From NCBI RefSeq assembly GCF_047948215.1, contig NC_134465.1, positions 44,936,446 to 45,000,445 of the forward strand: a stretch of 64,000 nucleotides of DNA. Direction: 5' to 3'. Of this stretch, positions 22,831-38,187 are shown one piece after another. The DNA is from Lycorma delicatula. Its lineage: Eukaryota > Arthropoda > Insecta > Hemiptera > Fulgoridae. The notes beneath the pieces were generated by a model that was given only the letters and a program-made list of their open reading frames with translations, was not told the origin of the DNA and did not search any database. The translations under genes and the position numbers were made by a program. How positions within the stretch are numbered: the stretch's first letter is position 1; each line of letters begins with the position of its first letter.

Positions 22831-23195
22831 GTTAAAATCTTAACTAGAATTCTATACAGAAGAATTGAGAGGAGAGTGGAGGAAGTGTTAGGAGAAGACC
22901 AATTTGGTTTCAGGAAAAGTATAGGGACAAGGGAAGCAATTTTAGGCCTCAAGATTAATAGTAGAAGGAAGATTAAAGAAAAACAAACCAACATACTTGG
23001 CGTTTATAGACCTAGAAAAGGCATTCGATAACGTAGACTGGAATAAAATGTTCAGCATTTAAAAAAAGTTAGGGTTCAAATACAGAGATAGAAGAATAAT
23101 TGCTAACATGTACAGGAACCAAACAGCAACAGTAACAATTGAAGAACATAAGAAAGAAGCCGTAATAAGAAAGGGAGTCCGACAAGGATGTTTTC
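22831..23195 (+). pseudogene. LINE internal RT fragment
   Basis: A frame reads ILYRRIERRVEEVLGEDQF then GFRKSIGTREAI. Further on comes a frame-changed VYRPRKG/LEKAFD region, and it ends in the IRKGVRQGC coding segment (agggagtccgacaaggatg). It overlaps by ~50 bp with the start of the copy at 11547 and matches the end of the copy at 62464. Both ends are truncated. Confidence 0.8.
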
Positions 23196-24906
<1,711 letters not shown>

Positions 24907-25406
24907 AACGTTTTGATACCCAAATTAAGCAGTTGGTTAAAGTCGGTGGTTACTTTTTTTTAGATTTGTATTACAACTTTGTTAAATACTACAAATAAAT
25001 TCGGAAGATTTAATAACAAAACTTGTAGAGAATTTAATTCTGAGAAATTTAATATAAATAGTAGCACAATTTATATTTATATAATAGCTATTATTTTTAT
25101 TTAATATAAATAACAGTACAAAAGTAAACAAAAACTATTTAAAAATCTGTTTTTTATTGAAGCAAAACAGACGAATAATAGACAGTAAATCGTATTAGTA
25201 CCTCATAAACGTTATTTTTAACCCTCGATTAAAAAAAAAGTTATAAAATTATATTTTAATTTAATTTTTTTAGTTGATTAGAAAAAGCAAATAAATAAAG
25301 TTGTAAGTTAATAGTAATAATTTCTATTTCCTTGTACGTAGTAAAGACAGTATTGTGATCGCGAAAAATTTAAGTTTTAAATTTCAACGGAAATGTCCAT
25401 TTTGAC

Positions 25407-25468
25407 CATCCCTGAATCCATTTTGACTAGTAGACGTCATCCCTGAATCCATTTTGACTAGTAGACGT
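25407..25468 (+). repeat. Exact 31 bp tandem duplication
   Basis: The unit catccctgaatcc...agtagacgt occurs twice without a mismatch at 25407-25437 and 25438-25468. A further partial match (tgtccattttgacc) lies just upstream. Confidence 0.92.
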
Positions 25469-25739
25469 CACGCTGTACGTACGTACATATGTTATCAAAA
25501 AAAAAAAAAATGGATTTTGAACTTTTTCTTAACTGAAGTAATAAGCCCTCATGAGAGCTTTTCAAAGATATATCATAAGTGGTACTTATTTTCATCGGTT
25601 CCAGAGTTATAGCCAAATAAAATTTTAATTAATAAAATATTTGGATCTTACAAGGGGAAGGCACATCGGTTTAAATCAGACTTCATTTCCTTTTTTTTTT
25701 TTTAATTTTTTTTCAATTTAAATATATTAGTTTATTAAT

Positions 25740-25918
25740 AATTATTAACTTTGGATTGTAAAAAAAAAATTACGATAAATAATTTAATAATAACAGTAAA
25801 AAAACAAAATATGAAAAAATATCAAAAGTTATTAGTGAAATATAATCTTATGTATTTTTAAAAATGTGTATATGTAATTTAATAGGTGTACAAGGATGTC
25901 ATGTGGTATCCTCATCAG
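25740..25918 (+). repeat. Dispersed AT-rich repeat Y
   Basis: Shares tgtatatgtaatttaatagg and tcatgtggtatcc with 19786-19925 and the inverted copy at 39678-39850. Non-coding and of unknown class. Confidence 0.5.
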
Positions 25919-27330
25919 GTTTTTATTTGTACCATTAGAGTAGTTTAAAATTTAAGGTTTTTGCTAATGTGGGAAAGTTTAACAAAATCGTTGTCATATT
26001 ATTTTTTTTGTTGGTTTTATTCGTTCTAACTAATATATTCATAATAAATCACGAGCACTGTACGTCTATTGTGTGTCTGCGCGCGCGCGTGTTTGTATCG
26101 AAGTTGCAGTGAACCGAACGCCTACATTACTGAACAGTTGTGAAGTAAATTACTAGAATGCGAGTCGCTGCCACTGAAATTAGATTCACCACTCCAACCA
26201 TGGCCTTGTCGCTACTATTTTCTTCGTTGTGCAGGCGTATATTTAAATAACATATTTTTATACAGTTACTAATATTAGGCATATTGTTTTCTTTTTCGCT
26301 GCAAGAGTTGTATCCTGATCTATTTATTTTACAATTTTTTTCCAATTTAATTTTATAATTTTTTTATAACTTAAAACTATAATATTAATCTTTTGGGTTT
26401 GAAATGATTTAACTAATTTAAGATAATAATTAAATTGGAATTCGTATCAGAAATTATAAAAGAATTTAATTTTGTATCGTTTGATATTCACCGATAATGA
26501 TGGAGGATAGATTATTTAAATTTGTTACAAATTTTTGTATACAGATTAACATTTTTTATTATTATTTTTTTCTTAAATATGCGTACTTTATTTTAGGCCA
26601 CAACAAACATTTATATTAATTCTTCCAGAATAAATCTTAAATTCTAAAATCTAAAACTTTAAATAGAGTATTCCATATATATTGATAAATGTATTCTGTT
26701 TTTCAAATCGTAAAATTTTTTAAATTTATTTTTACTCCCTCAATTTAGCGTTCATTTCCTGCCAGAGACGAGTGATTTTTATTTCATATATCTGCTACAG
26801 CTTGCTGTTGCATAGTTATAAGGGGAAAGATTAGAAAAGAGATCGCAAACAAATATATCGAGGATTTTCCAATAAAGATGTTACAATCTTTACCGATGAT
26901 CGATAATACTCTTTTCTCTGTATCGATGTTTCACTCTTTTACTCCAAAAAAAGTTATAGACATTTTTGGAAGATGTACCTACAAATGTATTTGCTTGTAT
27001 TTTGATTAACATCTCGGACCGATTCGATATAATTCTTTTCGAAATGGCTCTGAATATTTGTGTATTGATTGCATTACATTTTTGGAAAAAAACAAATAGG
27101 GGAAGGGATAATTTTGTCTTTTTAATTTTTTACTTTTTATATTGTTGTAAAAAATTTACTTTCAGTACCATGAATTAAATTACTTAAAATTCCCAAGTTT
27201 TAAATCAATCGGTTTTAGGAAAGGGGTTATAACATTATTTCTAAATAACTTTTATCTGTATCTCGAAAATCCATCGATCAAAAAAACTTGAATTTACCAT
27301 ATATATATATATATATATCCCAGCCTGAAA
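25919..27330. other. AT-rich spacer
   Basis: Contains gcgcgcgcgcg near 26078-26089 and a (TA)n tract at 27298-27318. No gene or recognised element. Confidence 0.5.
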
Positions 27331-27758
27331 ATTACAGCGAAAGATCGGATCGGTACGTTTTACGGTGGGTGAGTGCAATCAAAACATAAAGCTGAACGTT
27401 TTGATTTCCGGATAACCAAGGTCCGGCTGATCAAGAGTGTACCCGATGTACCCGTTATACAGTTTGCGCTTGACCTGCTGATACATACGCCGTTTAAGTC
27501 GTGATAATTGGACCAGCGGTTGCCGAGATATTACGCTGGAACTCTATCGCACCCCCTCTTCAATCACCCTACGGCGCTCGGGTGCACTTGAAAATATTAT
27601 CTTCCTACGGGTATCACTGGGAGCGCATCGGGTTGTCGTCGAGGGGGTTGAAAAAAAATTTCAGAGCTGTAGGACCGACCATTTTTGAGATATTTTTGAT
27701 TTTCTTCCGAAAATTCGGATCTGGTTAAAAAGTACTAAATTTTCCCAAAACTTCGATA
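27331..27758. other. GC-richer unclassified block
   Basis: A ~400 bp patch of mixed composition unlike its surroundings (for example gccgagatattacgctgg and accccctcttcaatcaccc). One plus frame is open for 75 codons from 27501 but has no recognised motif. Possibly part of an unrecognised repeat. Confidence 0.35.
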
Positions 27759-27760
27759 TA

Positions 27761-29070
<1,310 letters not shown>

Positions 29071-29271
29071 TATATACGGTAGTATATACCTGACCACCAC
29101 AAACATATATTAACGAATCGGGATTTTCCGCTAGTAATCGGTAGATTCCGGTGCTAAGCTAAGGGGAACACACACACATACAAATGCCGTTTAGTTGAGT
29201 AGGATATATATATATGTAAATGAAAATAATTAATTATGTAATTTCCTTCTATATATTACATTCTTTATCGT

Positions 29272-29368
29272 AACCACCAATTTTTTTTGACCGTAAATTT
29301 AGCGTAACTAAAGAACGATTCAACCAATCTTCATCAAAATTGCACATGTACAACGTCAAACAAAATAT

Positions 29369-29417
<49 letters not shown>

Positions 29418-29590
29418 GCTTTGTATAAAATTTTTTTGGCTCGAAAATCTCAAAACCAGATCAATTTCATCGAAATTTAAATATGCTGTAGTAGTAGTGC
29501 ATTTGAAGTTGTACATGTGAAAATTTTATGAAGATTGGTTGATATGTTCTGTAGTTCGCTCAATTTAATGTCGAAAAAAAATTTGAGGTT
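29272..29590. mobile_element. Foldback repeat with a microsatellite loop
   Basis: The left arm (29272-29360, including caaccaatcttcatcaaaat and acatgtacaac) is complementary with mismatches to the right arm (29499-29590). The loop holds (CT)n(TA)n at 29370-29416 and a short unique stretch. It is a second type of MITE-like structure. No coding capacity and no clear TSD. Confidence 0.65.
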
Positions 29591-30293
29591 ATGTTGACTG
29601 TTTAGTGGTGTATTTTTCATACGCGCTTATGCAGTGAGTCATAGTGGTGAGCGAGTTGTAACTTTATGCTTGACTGTAGGTTCTACCGGTTAAAAACGTA
29701 ATGAAAAGTCTTCTTTTTTTGTGCAGAATTGCGTAAGTTTTTTTTTTAAACTGTAGTCGAAAAAGGAAAAAATTTAAATAAAAATTGAGAAAGTTTTTTT
29801 TTATAAATAAAAAAAAAATCTCATTGATATATGTTTTCGTAATTTTGCCGGCGGTTTACCTCTCTTTTTAGTAGATAAAAGAAGCAAATTAAAGTTTAAT
29901 AAAATATGATAAAATATAACGGCTGGAAAGATCAGACTCTGAAATGAAAGCAAATAAAATGTAACTAGCCTATCGACTAACTTTGTTATAAAAAATATTT
30001 ATAACAAAAAACACTCTTTCTTTTAACGCTAAATTTAGACACTAAAACAAAACCGTTAAATCAACATGCCTATCTGATGCAAAAGCGATATGACAATCAA
30101 AAGATTGAGAGTGGAAAAAATTAAAAAAATAAAGTAGAATTTTAAGTTCTGATTATATCGGGTTGTATCCGTATTTTTTTGTGATTGAATATTGCGTATA
30201 CGCTATAAATTAATTTTTAAACTTTACCGTATATTTGAAAACTGGACCGGTAATTTTTACGGTTTTTTATAACTTTATGTATGTTATTTTCTT
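29591..30293. other. AT-rich spacer, probably the 5' flank of the piggyBac relic
   Basis: No TTAA-flanked terminal repeat was recognised, so the left end of the piggyBac element cannot be placed. Confidence 0.4.
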
Positions 30294-30419
30294 ATGTTTG
30301 AGATGGTATCTACTCCAGAAAATGAACATTTTGACATTTTAGACCAGTTACAATCTGTTAGCGATAGTGATAACGATAATTACGATATGTTTGAAAACAT
30401 ATCGTTGTTGTTATTACCT

Positions 30420-30715
30420 TTTTCTTTTTCCTGTTTAGCCTCCGGTAATTACCGTTTAGGTTATTCTTCAGAGGATGAATGAGGATGATATGTATGAGTG
30501 TAAATGAAGTATAGTCTTGTACATTCTCAGTTCGACCATTCCTGAGATGTGCGGTTAATTGAAACCCAGCCACCAAAGAACACCGGTATCCATGATCTAG
30601 TATTCAAATCCGTGTAAAAATAACTGGCTTTACTAGGACTTGAACGCTGGAACTCTCGATTTTCAAATCAGCGGATTTGGGAAGTTGCGTTCACCACTAG
30701 ACCAACCCGGTGGGT
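30420..30715 (-). mobile_element. tRNA-derived SINE, family 1, inside piggyBac
   Basis: Complete minus-strand copy. The exact 15 bp repeat ttgttgttattacct at 30405-30419 and 30716-30730 is its TSD. The insertion lies in the N-terminal coding part of the piggyBac relic, so it is younger than that element. Confidence 0.93.
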
Positions 30716-32143
30716 TTGTTGTTATTACCTAACTATGATGAAGATTACGCGAATGAGGTCGGTGCAAGTGATGCAGGTAGGCTTGTTCAAAGAATGGGTA
30801 AATTACCATCGGATAATATATTTTGTAGGCCCTCTAGTTTTACTGGAGAATGAGGTATAAATGTTATTCCTGATCCAAATGACATATTTAGTATTTTTAA
30901 ACTTTTTATAATTGCAGAATGTGTTGATATAATTACAAAGCAAACAAACGTATATGCAGAAAATATTTGTAAAATAAAGTTCAGAAACAGTTTTCCCGAT
31001 TTCAAAGGTTTAATACAGCAAATAGAAACGAAATATTTTTATTAATTGCAGTCTACATTTGGCATGAAATTATTTGGAAGCCGGAAATTGATAAATATTT
31101 TACAAAAAACTATTATTTGCAACCCCAGGTTTTTCAGCTGTTAGGGCACACAAACGTTTGAAATATTTATCTAGATTTTTACATTTTACAAATAATGTTC
31201 CACCTTAAAAAACCAAAATATTACATACGATAAAACCTGTCTTAGAATATGTAAATTGAAATTCTGTTCTGTTTTTACACCAGATAGGAAAGTAGCTGTC
31301 GAAAGCCTTTTTTACGAAAAGGTCGGTTGAGTTTTGTCCAGTTACAAGAATCAAACGAGCTAGATTTGGAATCAAAACTTACATTTTGTTTGAGTCAAAA
31401 TCAGATTACATTTATAATCTATTTGTATATACCGGAAGTGAAACAGAACTAATCTATAACGCAAATTATGGACATGCAACAAATGTATTTACTTTGATGC
31501 ATGATTTGGTTCAAAAGGGATATTGTGTGTATTCCGATAATTTCTATTGTAGTTCAGATGACACGATTATCTATTGTTTTGAAAGATGACACTGAACTGA
31601 TGGAAACAGTAAGGTGTAATAGAAAAGGTTTCCTCTAAGGATTTTGTAAAACAAAAATTGAAGAAAAATGAAATGATTGCATTGAATGTAAAGTCCGGTC
31701 AAACAGTGCCATTGATGTGGTTTGATTAAAGGTATATACTGTGTTTGTCAACTCAACACGAAGTTCTTCCAGTTCAGTTAAGAAGGAAAGGGTAACATGT
31801 CATTATTCCTTCAATTTATATTTATATAATCAATTTATTTGTGGGGGGGGGGGGGTTGATAAAATTGATAAAATTGATCTGATGCTTGGAGCATACCCTC
31901 TTGAACGAAAAAAACATAAAATTTGGTACAAAAAGGAATTCAAACACCTCCTAAATACGTGCATATTCAATACACATATTTTGGACCAAAAATGTGGAGG
32001 ACGGTATACCCATCTACAGTTTAGAGCGGCTTTAGTAGAAGCAGTTGTTGAAAAACATTTTGTATTCAAACCGATAAAAGAAGGATTCACTAAAAGAGGA
32101 TTCTCTGAGGTTGAAGGAAAGGAACTTTCCAGAGTACGTACTA

Positions 32144-32878
32144 CGAGGGTTATTTTTTTTCAAGATCCGATCGGTCACGAAATTAAAACCACAGTGAAAA
32201 TAAAAAATTTTTTATTTGTAACTAATACTTATATAGTTACGCTATTTCTCTACATAGTCGCCACTCCGATTTAGAAATTTGTCGTAGCGTGGTACCAAGT
32301 TTCCTATTCCCTTGTCATAGAACGGAGCCGCCTGTGTTTTAGGCCATGTTTCTACGCTGGTCACAGTTTGTGGTACTGAAGTCTCTCACTCACAATGGTG
32401 TAGAGAGCTGACTTTGAAATTTCACGAAACGAATCACTCGATACAGAAATTGTGAACCGACGATTTTCTCGAATCGCTTCATCCACTCGCTTAACGAGAT
32501 CGTAGGTTGACACTCGCTTCCTTCCCTGACCGCCTGCATCATAAACATCTGCACGTCCTGCTTTAAAGTTCCTGCACCATTGTCGCACTTTGCTATCGCT
32601 CATTGAAGTTTCACCGTACAAATTACTTATTCGTCGATGAATTTCAGCCGCATTACACCCCTCAGCCTGAAGAAATCGTATTACCGCACGCACTTCATAC
32701 TTGGCGGGAGATGCTATTGTTGTAGACATGTTTACGTGTACAGAACTAAACGAAGTGACGCGGCGTGATTGAAGGCCATACTAGAGACGCTGCGCAACAC
32801 ATATGCGCAAAGGTTCATCCGATTTTTGCGCGGGTTTTTATTTTGCGACTGATCGGACCTTGAAAAAAATAACCCTAG
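32144..32878 (-). mobile_element. Internally deleted mariner of a second family, copy f
   Basis: TIRs cgagggttattttttttc (left) and the complement of gaaaaaaataaccctag (right), with TA outside. The 735 bp element keeps the transposase start on the minus strand (MSTTIASPAKYEVRAVIRFL to SERLQYHKL). It then jumps to the last codons (TQAAPFYDKGIGN, RYDKFLNRSGDYVEK). The whole catalytic domain is deleted. It lies inside the Cys-rich tail of the piggyBac relic. Confidence 0.88.
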
Positions 32879-33032
32879 TACATTCGGAAAGAGAGCAAAT
32901 GCTTCAAGATGTGTAGTGTGTTCACAGAATGAAAATCGTAAAGACTCAAGATACATAGTATACTTACTCAGTATACGGAGTAAGATGTTGGGCTGTGTGT
33001 GGCTCCATGTTTTAAAATATTTCATTCACTAA

Positions 33033-34738
33033 ATAACTATTAAAAACAATCGCAATAAAATAAAACTTTTAGTAGTAAAGACAATAATTTCAATTAACGT
33101 GTAAAATATAATTTTGTGATATTATTGGCAATATCAAAACATCATTAATCATTAACATGTTCAAGGTAGGTTAGGTAACAGGGTTTTTGGAAACATAATA
33201 AAATATGTTTTACATGACAAATTACTATTTATTATATGTATACTAAGCCATCATTAGTCAAAATAAAGTTTATAATTAAAAAAGAAAAATCACGGTAGCA
33301 TTTTTTAAGGGAAAACACAAAACAGGTATGGGGTAAAAAAAATTATCTTTCTAAATTAAAAACTAAAAATAATTTGAAAAAATTGAAAATATATTTAAAG
33401 AAATAAAAAATATTTTGAGAAATTCTTTGAGAAATAAAATATTTCATCTGTTTTCAGGACAGAAGGGCTGATAATTTTCTAAAAAAGACAGAAACGAAGT
33501 TAAGTCAAAGAATGATAGAGGAATGAAACAAAATACGAAGTAAAATTGTTTTTTAAAGCGAGCCATAGATGGTCGAAACGAAAAAAAGTAGTTCTATTTA
33601 ATAATTTAACTGGTAATGTATAATTGTTTGTTAACGTTAGTGTACTTATGTGGTAACTAAATTAAAAATTACTTTATAATCTTTGTTGAAAACTCGAAAT
33701 AAAATATAATTTTCAAGAAAGGATTTTAATACGTCCCCATTGACAATTTAAAAACATGTTCGCTTGTTCATTATATTACGTAATACATAATATATATATA
33801 TATATATGTATCAACCAGTATTTAGTTAACTTTATTTCTAATTTCGTTTTCTTTATTTTTGTTTTAATATTATCATTATTATTATTATTAAGGTTTTTGT
33901 AATAATAGAATTGCATGTCACTAATCACAGGATGTTATTTCTAGCTCTGGCCTAAACGCAATATATATAGATGTGTTTATTTATCTATCTATTTTTTCCA
34001 TACCGTGTTTACCTGTATACTGAATTATGTAATTGCGTCAATATATAGCACGTATAATACTTGATTTTTTTCATAAAACGTAGAAAACGGAGAGGAACTC
34101 AATACGATACGACCTAAATCTAATTTTTATCGTAATGTATGTTCAAGGATAAATTTTCACCAAATGTACTTAACTGAAAAATATACTTTTTTAATTATTT
34201 CTTCTGTCTGTCAATTTGTACGTTTATTCCTATTTAACTAAAAAGGTGGAAGACATATTTCATTTATTTGCCGGTCATAATTCCTTAGTATTGGATAATT
34301 TTAGCAGTATAATAATAATAAATATATAAAAATATGCAAATCGGATTTTCAAAATACTTTTATGCGAAAATTTAATAAGATCAGTCAAAAAAATATTCTG
34401 TTATAAATATAAAACTTATATTTTATGAATATTCAACCCTTAAGGATTCTAAGTAGATATCTCCCTTTTTGTCAGTATTTTTTCTATATAATATTTTTTA
34501 ACTTCTATCTAGCTATGTTTATAGTTTGTTTCGATACTTGATATTCAATAAAATATTTATATTTTAAATTCCACATTCGATTCGATAATAATTATTTCCA
34601 TACCAGTTTCTATTTATAAATTGTACGTCTCCCCCTTTTCGGGCAATCAAATTTTTTTATGCAGACCACTAAAAATGAGGTTTACAGATATATTTGTGTT
34701 TCTGTTTGTTGTTGTATAGTTAAAGTAAAGTAAACGAT
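33033..34738. other. AT-rich DNA without recognised genes
   Basis: Includes a (TA)n tract near 33788-33806 and an ATT-repeat patch near 33870. No motif or TIR pair was recognised. Confidence 0.55.
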
Positions 34739-34748
34739 ATAGTTATAG

Positions 34749-34898
34749 CATCCTACTCTACGTGTTAGAGGCGGGCGCAAAGTGAGATCCGACCGGCGAG
34801 CCGAGACGTGGAGGCCCGTTAGAGTAAAGGACTCTACTCTGGGCTGTGCAATACTTTGGTTATGCAGGATCCGGCCCTGGGGAGAAGAATAAAAAACG
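34749..34898 (+). mobile_element. 150 bp retroposon-like insert with 10 bp TSD
   Basis: A GC-rich 150 bp segment ends in an A-rich tail (gagaagaataaaaaacg). It is flanked by the exact repeat atagttatag at 34739-34748 and 34899-34908. It contains a small hairpin (agagt/actct) and ggatccggccctgg. It has no similarity I can see to SINE families 1 or 2 or family S. It may be a truncated LINE tail or a small SINE. Confidence 0.5.
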
Positions 34899-34908
34899 AT
34901 AGTTATAG

Positions 34909-35277
34909 AACTTTTTCGTCACGCGGGAAATTTGAATATTTATAATTTTATTTATAAATAAAATTTGATTAATATATTCATCACATATTGAAAAATTCTC
35001 ATGTTTAATTACAAGATAATAATATTGACTTGAGGTTAAAACCGCAAATTTCAAATCTGGCATTACTAAAAAAAAATCTTCTATTTCATAAACTTAAAAT
35101 ATTAAAATCGTTTTCAGCGCCCTTGAAAATGTATAAATTGATACCTCACCTCATGTATGTTATTTTTTGCGCGAACCCCAAAGTGGTTGTCAAAGTTCAA
35201 TTTTATAAAAAAATCTTTTTCTAACTATGACTACAATAAAAAAGGGAAAGAAAAAAAATTCGGCCGTTTCGTGGGGT
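34909..35277. other. AT-rich spacer
   Basis: No recognisable feature before the R1-clade reverse transcriptase begins. Confidence 0.45.
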
Positions 35278-37215
35278 TTGGGTCTCTTAAGTTAGTGAAG
35301 AATTTAGGTGCCGTCATGTTCCTAGACATAAGAAACGGGTTCAATGAAATACCGTGGGAGACCGTATATCCAGAACTCCGAGACCGGCAGATACCGCTTT
35401 TACTTAAGGAGAATAGTCCAGTAATACTTCGAGGAGATATATGTGATCAGATCCACTGAAGAAGGTTAGATAAAGTTACCGGTCGAGAGGGGTGTTCCAC
35501 AAGGATCAGTGTTTGAGCCCCGTCCTGTGAAACATAAGATTCGACGGAATATTAAGGCAGGACTATCCGGAGAAGGTCACGCCGGTCGCATTTGCAGACG
35601 ATCTATCACTGGTATTAGTGACACAAGCGAAACTAATGACCGTGGGAGAAGGAGCGGTCCATCAGGCGAAGAGGTCCCCGAATTGACTGCTTCTGGCTGA
35701 TGACAAAGTAAAGATACTAGTTATGATAGGGAGTCGGAGGTTGAGTCCCATTTAATTCCGGGTGGGGGACATAACTGTGTACTCAAGCCCAACGGCAAAA
35801 TATCTGAGGGTGTGGGTGGACTTTCACAGGTTCTTCACAAAACATTTAGATGAAATGACCAGGAATGGCGAGAGGGTTGTCCAGGCGTTGATGCGGTTGA
35901 TGACTAATCAGGGCGGTCTCCAAACTGCCTAGAGGATGCTACTGGCTGGAATATACGGCTCGACGGTGCTTTACGGGATGAATGCCTAGGTATGCGCTCT
36001 GGATTGAGCCCGCAACAGCAAAAGATTACTAATTCAGCAGAGAAGACTCAATTCAAGGATTATCGCCGGATACAGGACGAAAAGTGTCGGCAGTAATAGC
36101 CGGGATGCCCCCAATAGATCTGCTGGCGAAAATGAGACTTTCCATCGCAAAGGGATGTGGCAGGAAAACGGCTGTTGTGTTCAGATCCTGGAATAAAAGA
36201 TGGAAGGAGGCAGCTACAGGAAGATGAACACAAAGGCTCATCCGCGATGTAAGGAGCTGGGTGTAGAGGAAACATGGGAATATCAGTCATGAGTTCACCC
36301 AGTTCCTCTTACGACATGAATGCTAACCCACCGGGTTGGTCTAGTGGTTAACGCGTCTTCCCAAATCAGCTGATTTGGAATTTGAGAGTTCCAGCATTCA
36401 AGTCCTAGTAAAAGCCAGTTAATTTTTACACGGATTTGAATACTAGATCGTGGATACCGGTGTTCTTTGGTGGTTGGTTGGTTTCAAATAGCCACACATC
36501 TCAGGAATGGTCGAACTGAGAATGTACAAACTACACTTCATTTATACTCATACATATCATCCTCATTCATCCTCTGAAGAATTATCTAAAAGGTAGTTAC
36601 CGGAGACTAAACAGGAAAAAGAAAGAAAAAAGGACATGGATGCTTTCGAAACTATTTACATAGACTGAACAGGAGCAATACAGGGACCTGCCATGACTGT
36701 GGTACCGTGATACCTGTGATCATGTAATATTCTCGTGAATAAGATAAAGGGGCCTTAGGACCGATATACTAGAGCAAGGTCCAGTAATTGCAGATAACAT
36801 CATCAGTGTAGTCGAGACAGGATTTCCTGGAGTAGAATAGCGACTGCCGTAACTACCATAATTAGATCGAAGGTAGCAGAAGAAGAACGAAGAAGGTAAG
36901 CCGGAGGAAGGCAGACAATCCCGAGACAGATTAACCGTTGTCGGATGGTTGTAGTCGGCCAGCCGTGATGGGTGGGCTACGGGGTCTATCCGGAGTCGTT
37001 GTCCGTCAATGGTCCCTAGGGGACGCCGCCTGGGCTATCCCAAGTTGGCAATAAGAGCGCGCGGGTGATCGCGGAGGGCTTGTGTGCATACCATACGGGT
37101 TAGGTATGCGCGATTAGAGGGGGAGACTTTTTAGCGGGTTAGAGCCCCGTACTTCCCGTCAGAGGGGGCCTGACGGTGGCTGGCTGAGCTTTTTCCTCCC
37201 CCTACGGAAAAAAAA
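35278..37215 (+). pseudogene. R1-clade LINE, RT to 3' end, decayed
   Basis: The palm domain starts LGAVMFLDIRNGFNEIPWET. GVPQGSVFEPRPVKHK is the conserved VPQGS box. A shifted frame gives VAFADDLSLVLVT (catalytic FADD) and WVDFHRFFTKHLDEM, then a C-terminal GHGCFRNYLHRL and CHDCGT zinc-knuckle region interrupted by a SINE at 36325-36632. A GC-rich 3' untranslated region ends at about 37208 in an A-run. Stops and shifts are frequent. The 5' half is missing. Confidence 0.85.
36325..36632 (+). mobile_element. tRNA-derived SINE, family 1, inside the R1-clade LINE
   Basis: A full copy from acccaccgggttggtctagt to a tail ending gaaagaaaaaag. The flanks gacatgaatgct (36313-36324) and gacatggatgct (36633-36644) form a 12 bp TSD with one change. 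The target is the codons for the GHGCFR motif of the LINE. Confidence 0.92.
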
Positions 37216-37329
37216 AATTGAGTAAAGATAATTTATACGCGTAATTAATCGACGATAGAAGAAACCTCGATGAAAAATAACCATTAATAGCGATCGCAAC
37301 AAAGCTTCAAAGTTAGAGCATTTTTTTAG

Positions 37330-37640
37330 GTGGGGGTGCGATTTTGCAAAAGTTTCTTTTGCAAATTGTTAACAAATGTGCCCAAGAAAAATATGACCTT
37401 AGTTAGGCGAAATTTTGAGATAGTGAGGGTAACCTACAGCCTCAAACCTTTGACCCTTGAAGTTAAAAATGTAATGGCTCAGTCTCCCATATAAAGAAGT
37501 AATGTGACAAAGTTTAATCAAAATCGGTCAAGCAGTTCCGGAGATACTCGTATAAGATGATTTAGAGACCAATACCGAACATACACCATATACGAACATT
37601 CTAGAGCTGTAGCTCAGCTATAGCGCTATCTAGACGGGAA
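37330..37640 (-). repeat. Dispersed repeat family X, inverted copy 4
   Basis: The minus strand reads ctagatagcgctatagc, gaccgattttgattaaac, ctatctcaaaatttcgcc and ttcttgggcacatttgtta. These match copy 2 block by block. About 100 bp near its start are absent relative to copy 2. Confidence 0.65.
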
Positions 37641-38150
37641 CGTAAAATCTTTTCAAAGTTTATACTTCATATATAGAGCTATCAAGAAATGTGAACAAAT
37701 TTTTTTTTTTAAATTATAAACCCCGGACCTAAAATGCAGAATTTTTTATTTTTATTTTATTTTCCTTATTTTAGCCTTTTTTGAAGGGGTCGTTAGATAT
37801 AGAGATAACTTTATGTAAGGAAATTTGTTAAGTTTAAACCTATACATTAATACTCTCACAATTTTTTGAAAAAATTTATTCTCCATCTCTAAAAAACTAT
37901 GTTGTGTTTTTTTTTTGTTTAAACTGTTTTAATTGTTATTATTAATACTTTGCCAGCTTTTTTCTATATTAATGTATTTGTTTCTATGACAGACGTTTCG
38001 GTCACCCGGTATTTATTTACTATTATTTAAATATCATGATATACTGTGCGATATTAAAAGGTAAAGGTGTAAGCAAAACATGATTATCCTGTATTTATAA
38101 TACCTATTCATCATCTATATTTACAATTGTCTTTTAAAATAGTATATTAG

Positions 38151-38187
<37 letters not shown>

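Larger units (their letters stand above)
30294..33032 (+). pseudogene. piggyBac-type transposase relic
   Basis: The N-terminal acidic region is MFEMVSTPENEHFDIL..., split by a SINE (30420-30715). It resumes at NYDEDYANEVGASDAG and then RLVQRMGKLPSDN. The core domain has NLFVYTGSETEL and GYCVYSDNFYCSS. Next come GGGGVDKIDKIDLM, LERKKHKIWYKKEF and FNTHILDQ, the conserved piggyBac blocks. The Cys-rich C-terminus (ASRCVVCSQNE, YIVY, LGCVWLH) is separated by a mariner at 32144-32878 inserted into a TA. Many stops and frame shifts inactivate it. No TTAA ends found. Confidence 0.85.

Noticed and set aside
25407..25468. Possible start of a CRISPR-like array
   Set aside because: Two directly abutting units without spacers, in a eukaryotic context.
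32732..33025. 97-codon minus-strand frame
   Set aside because: It spans the mariner left terminus and the antisense of the piggyBac Cys-rich tail.
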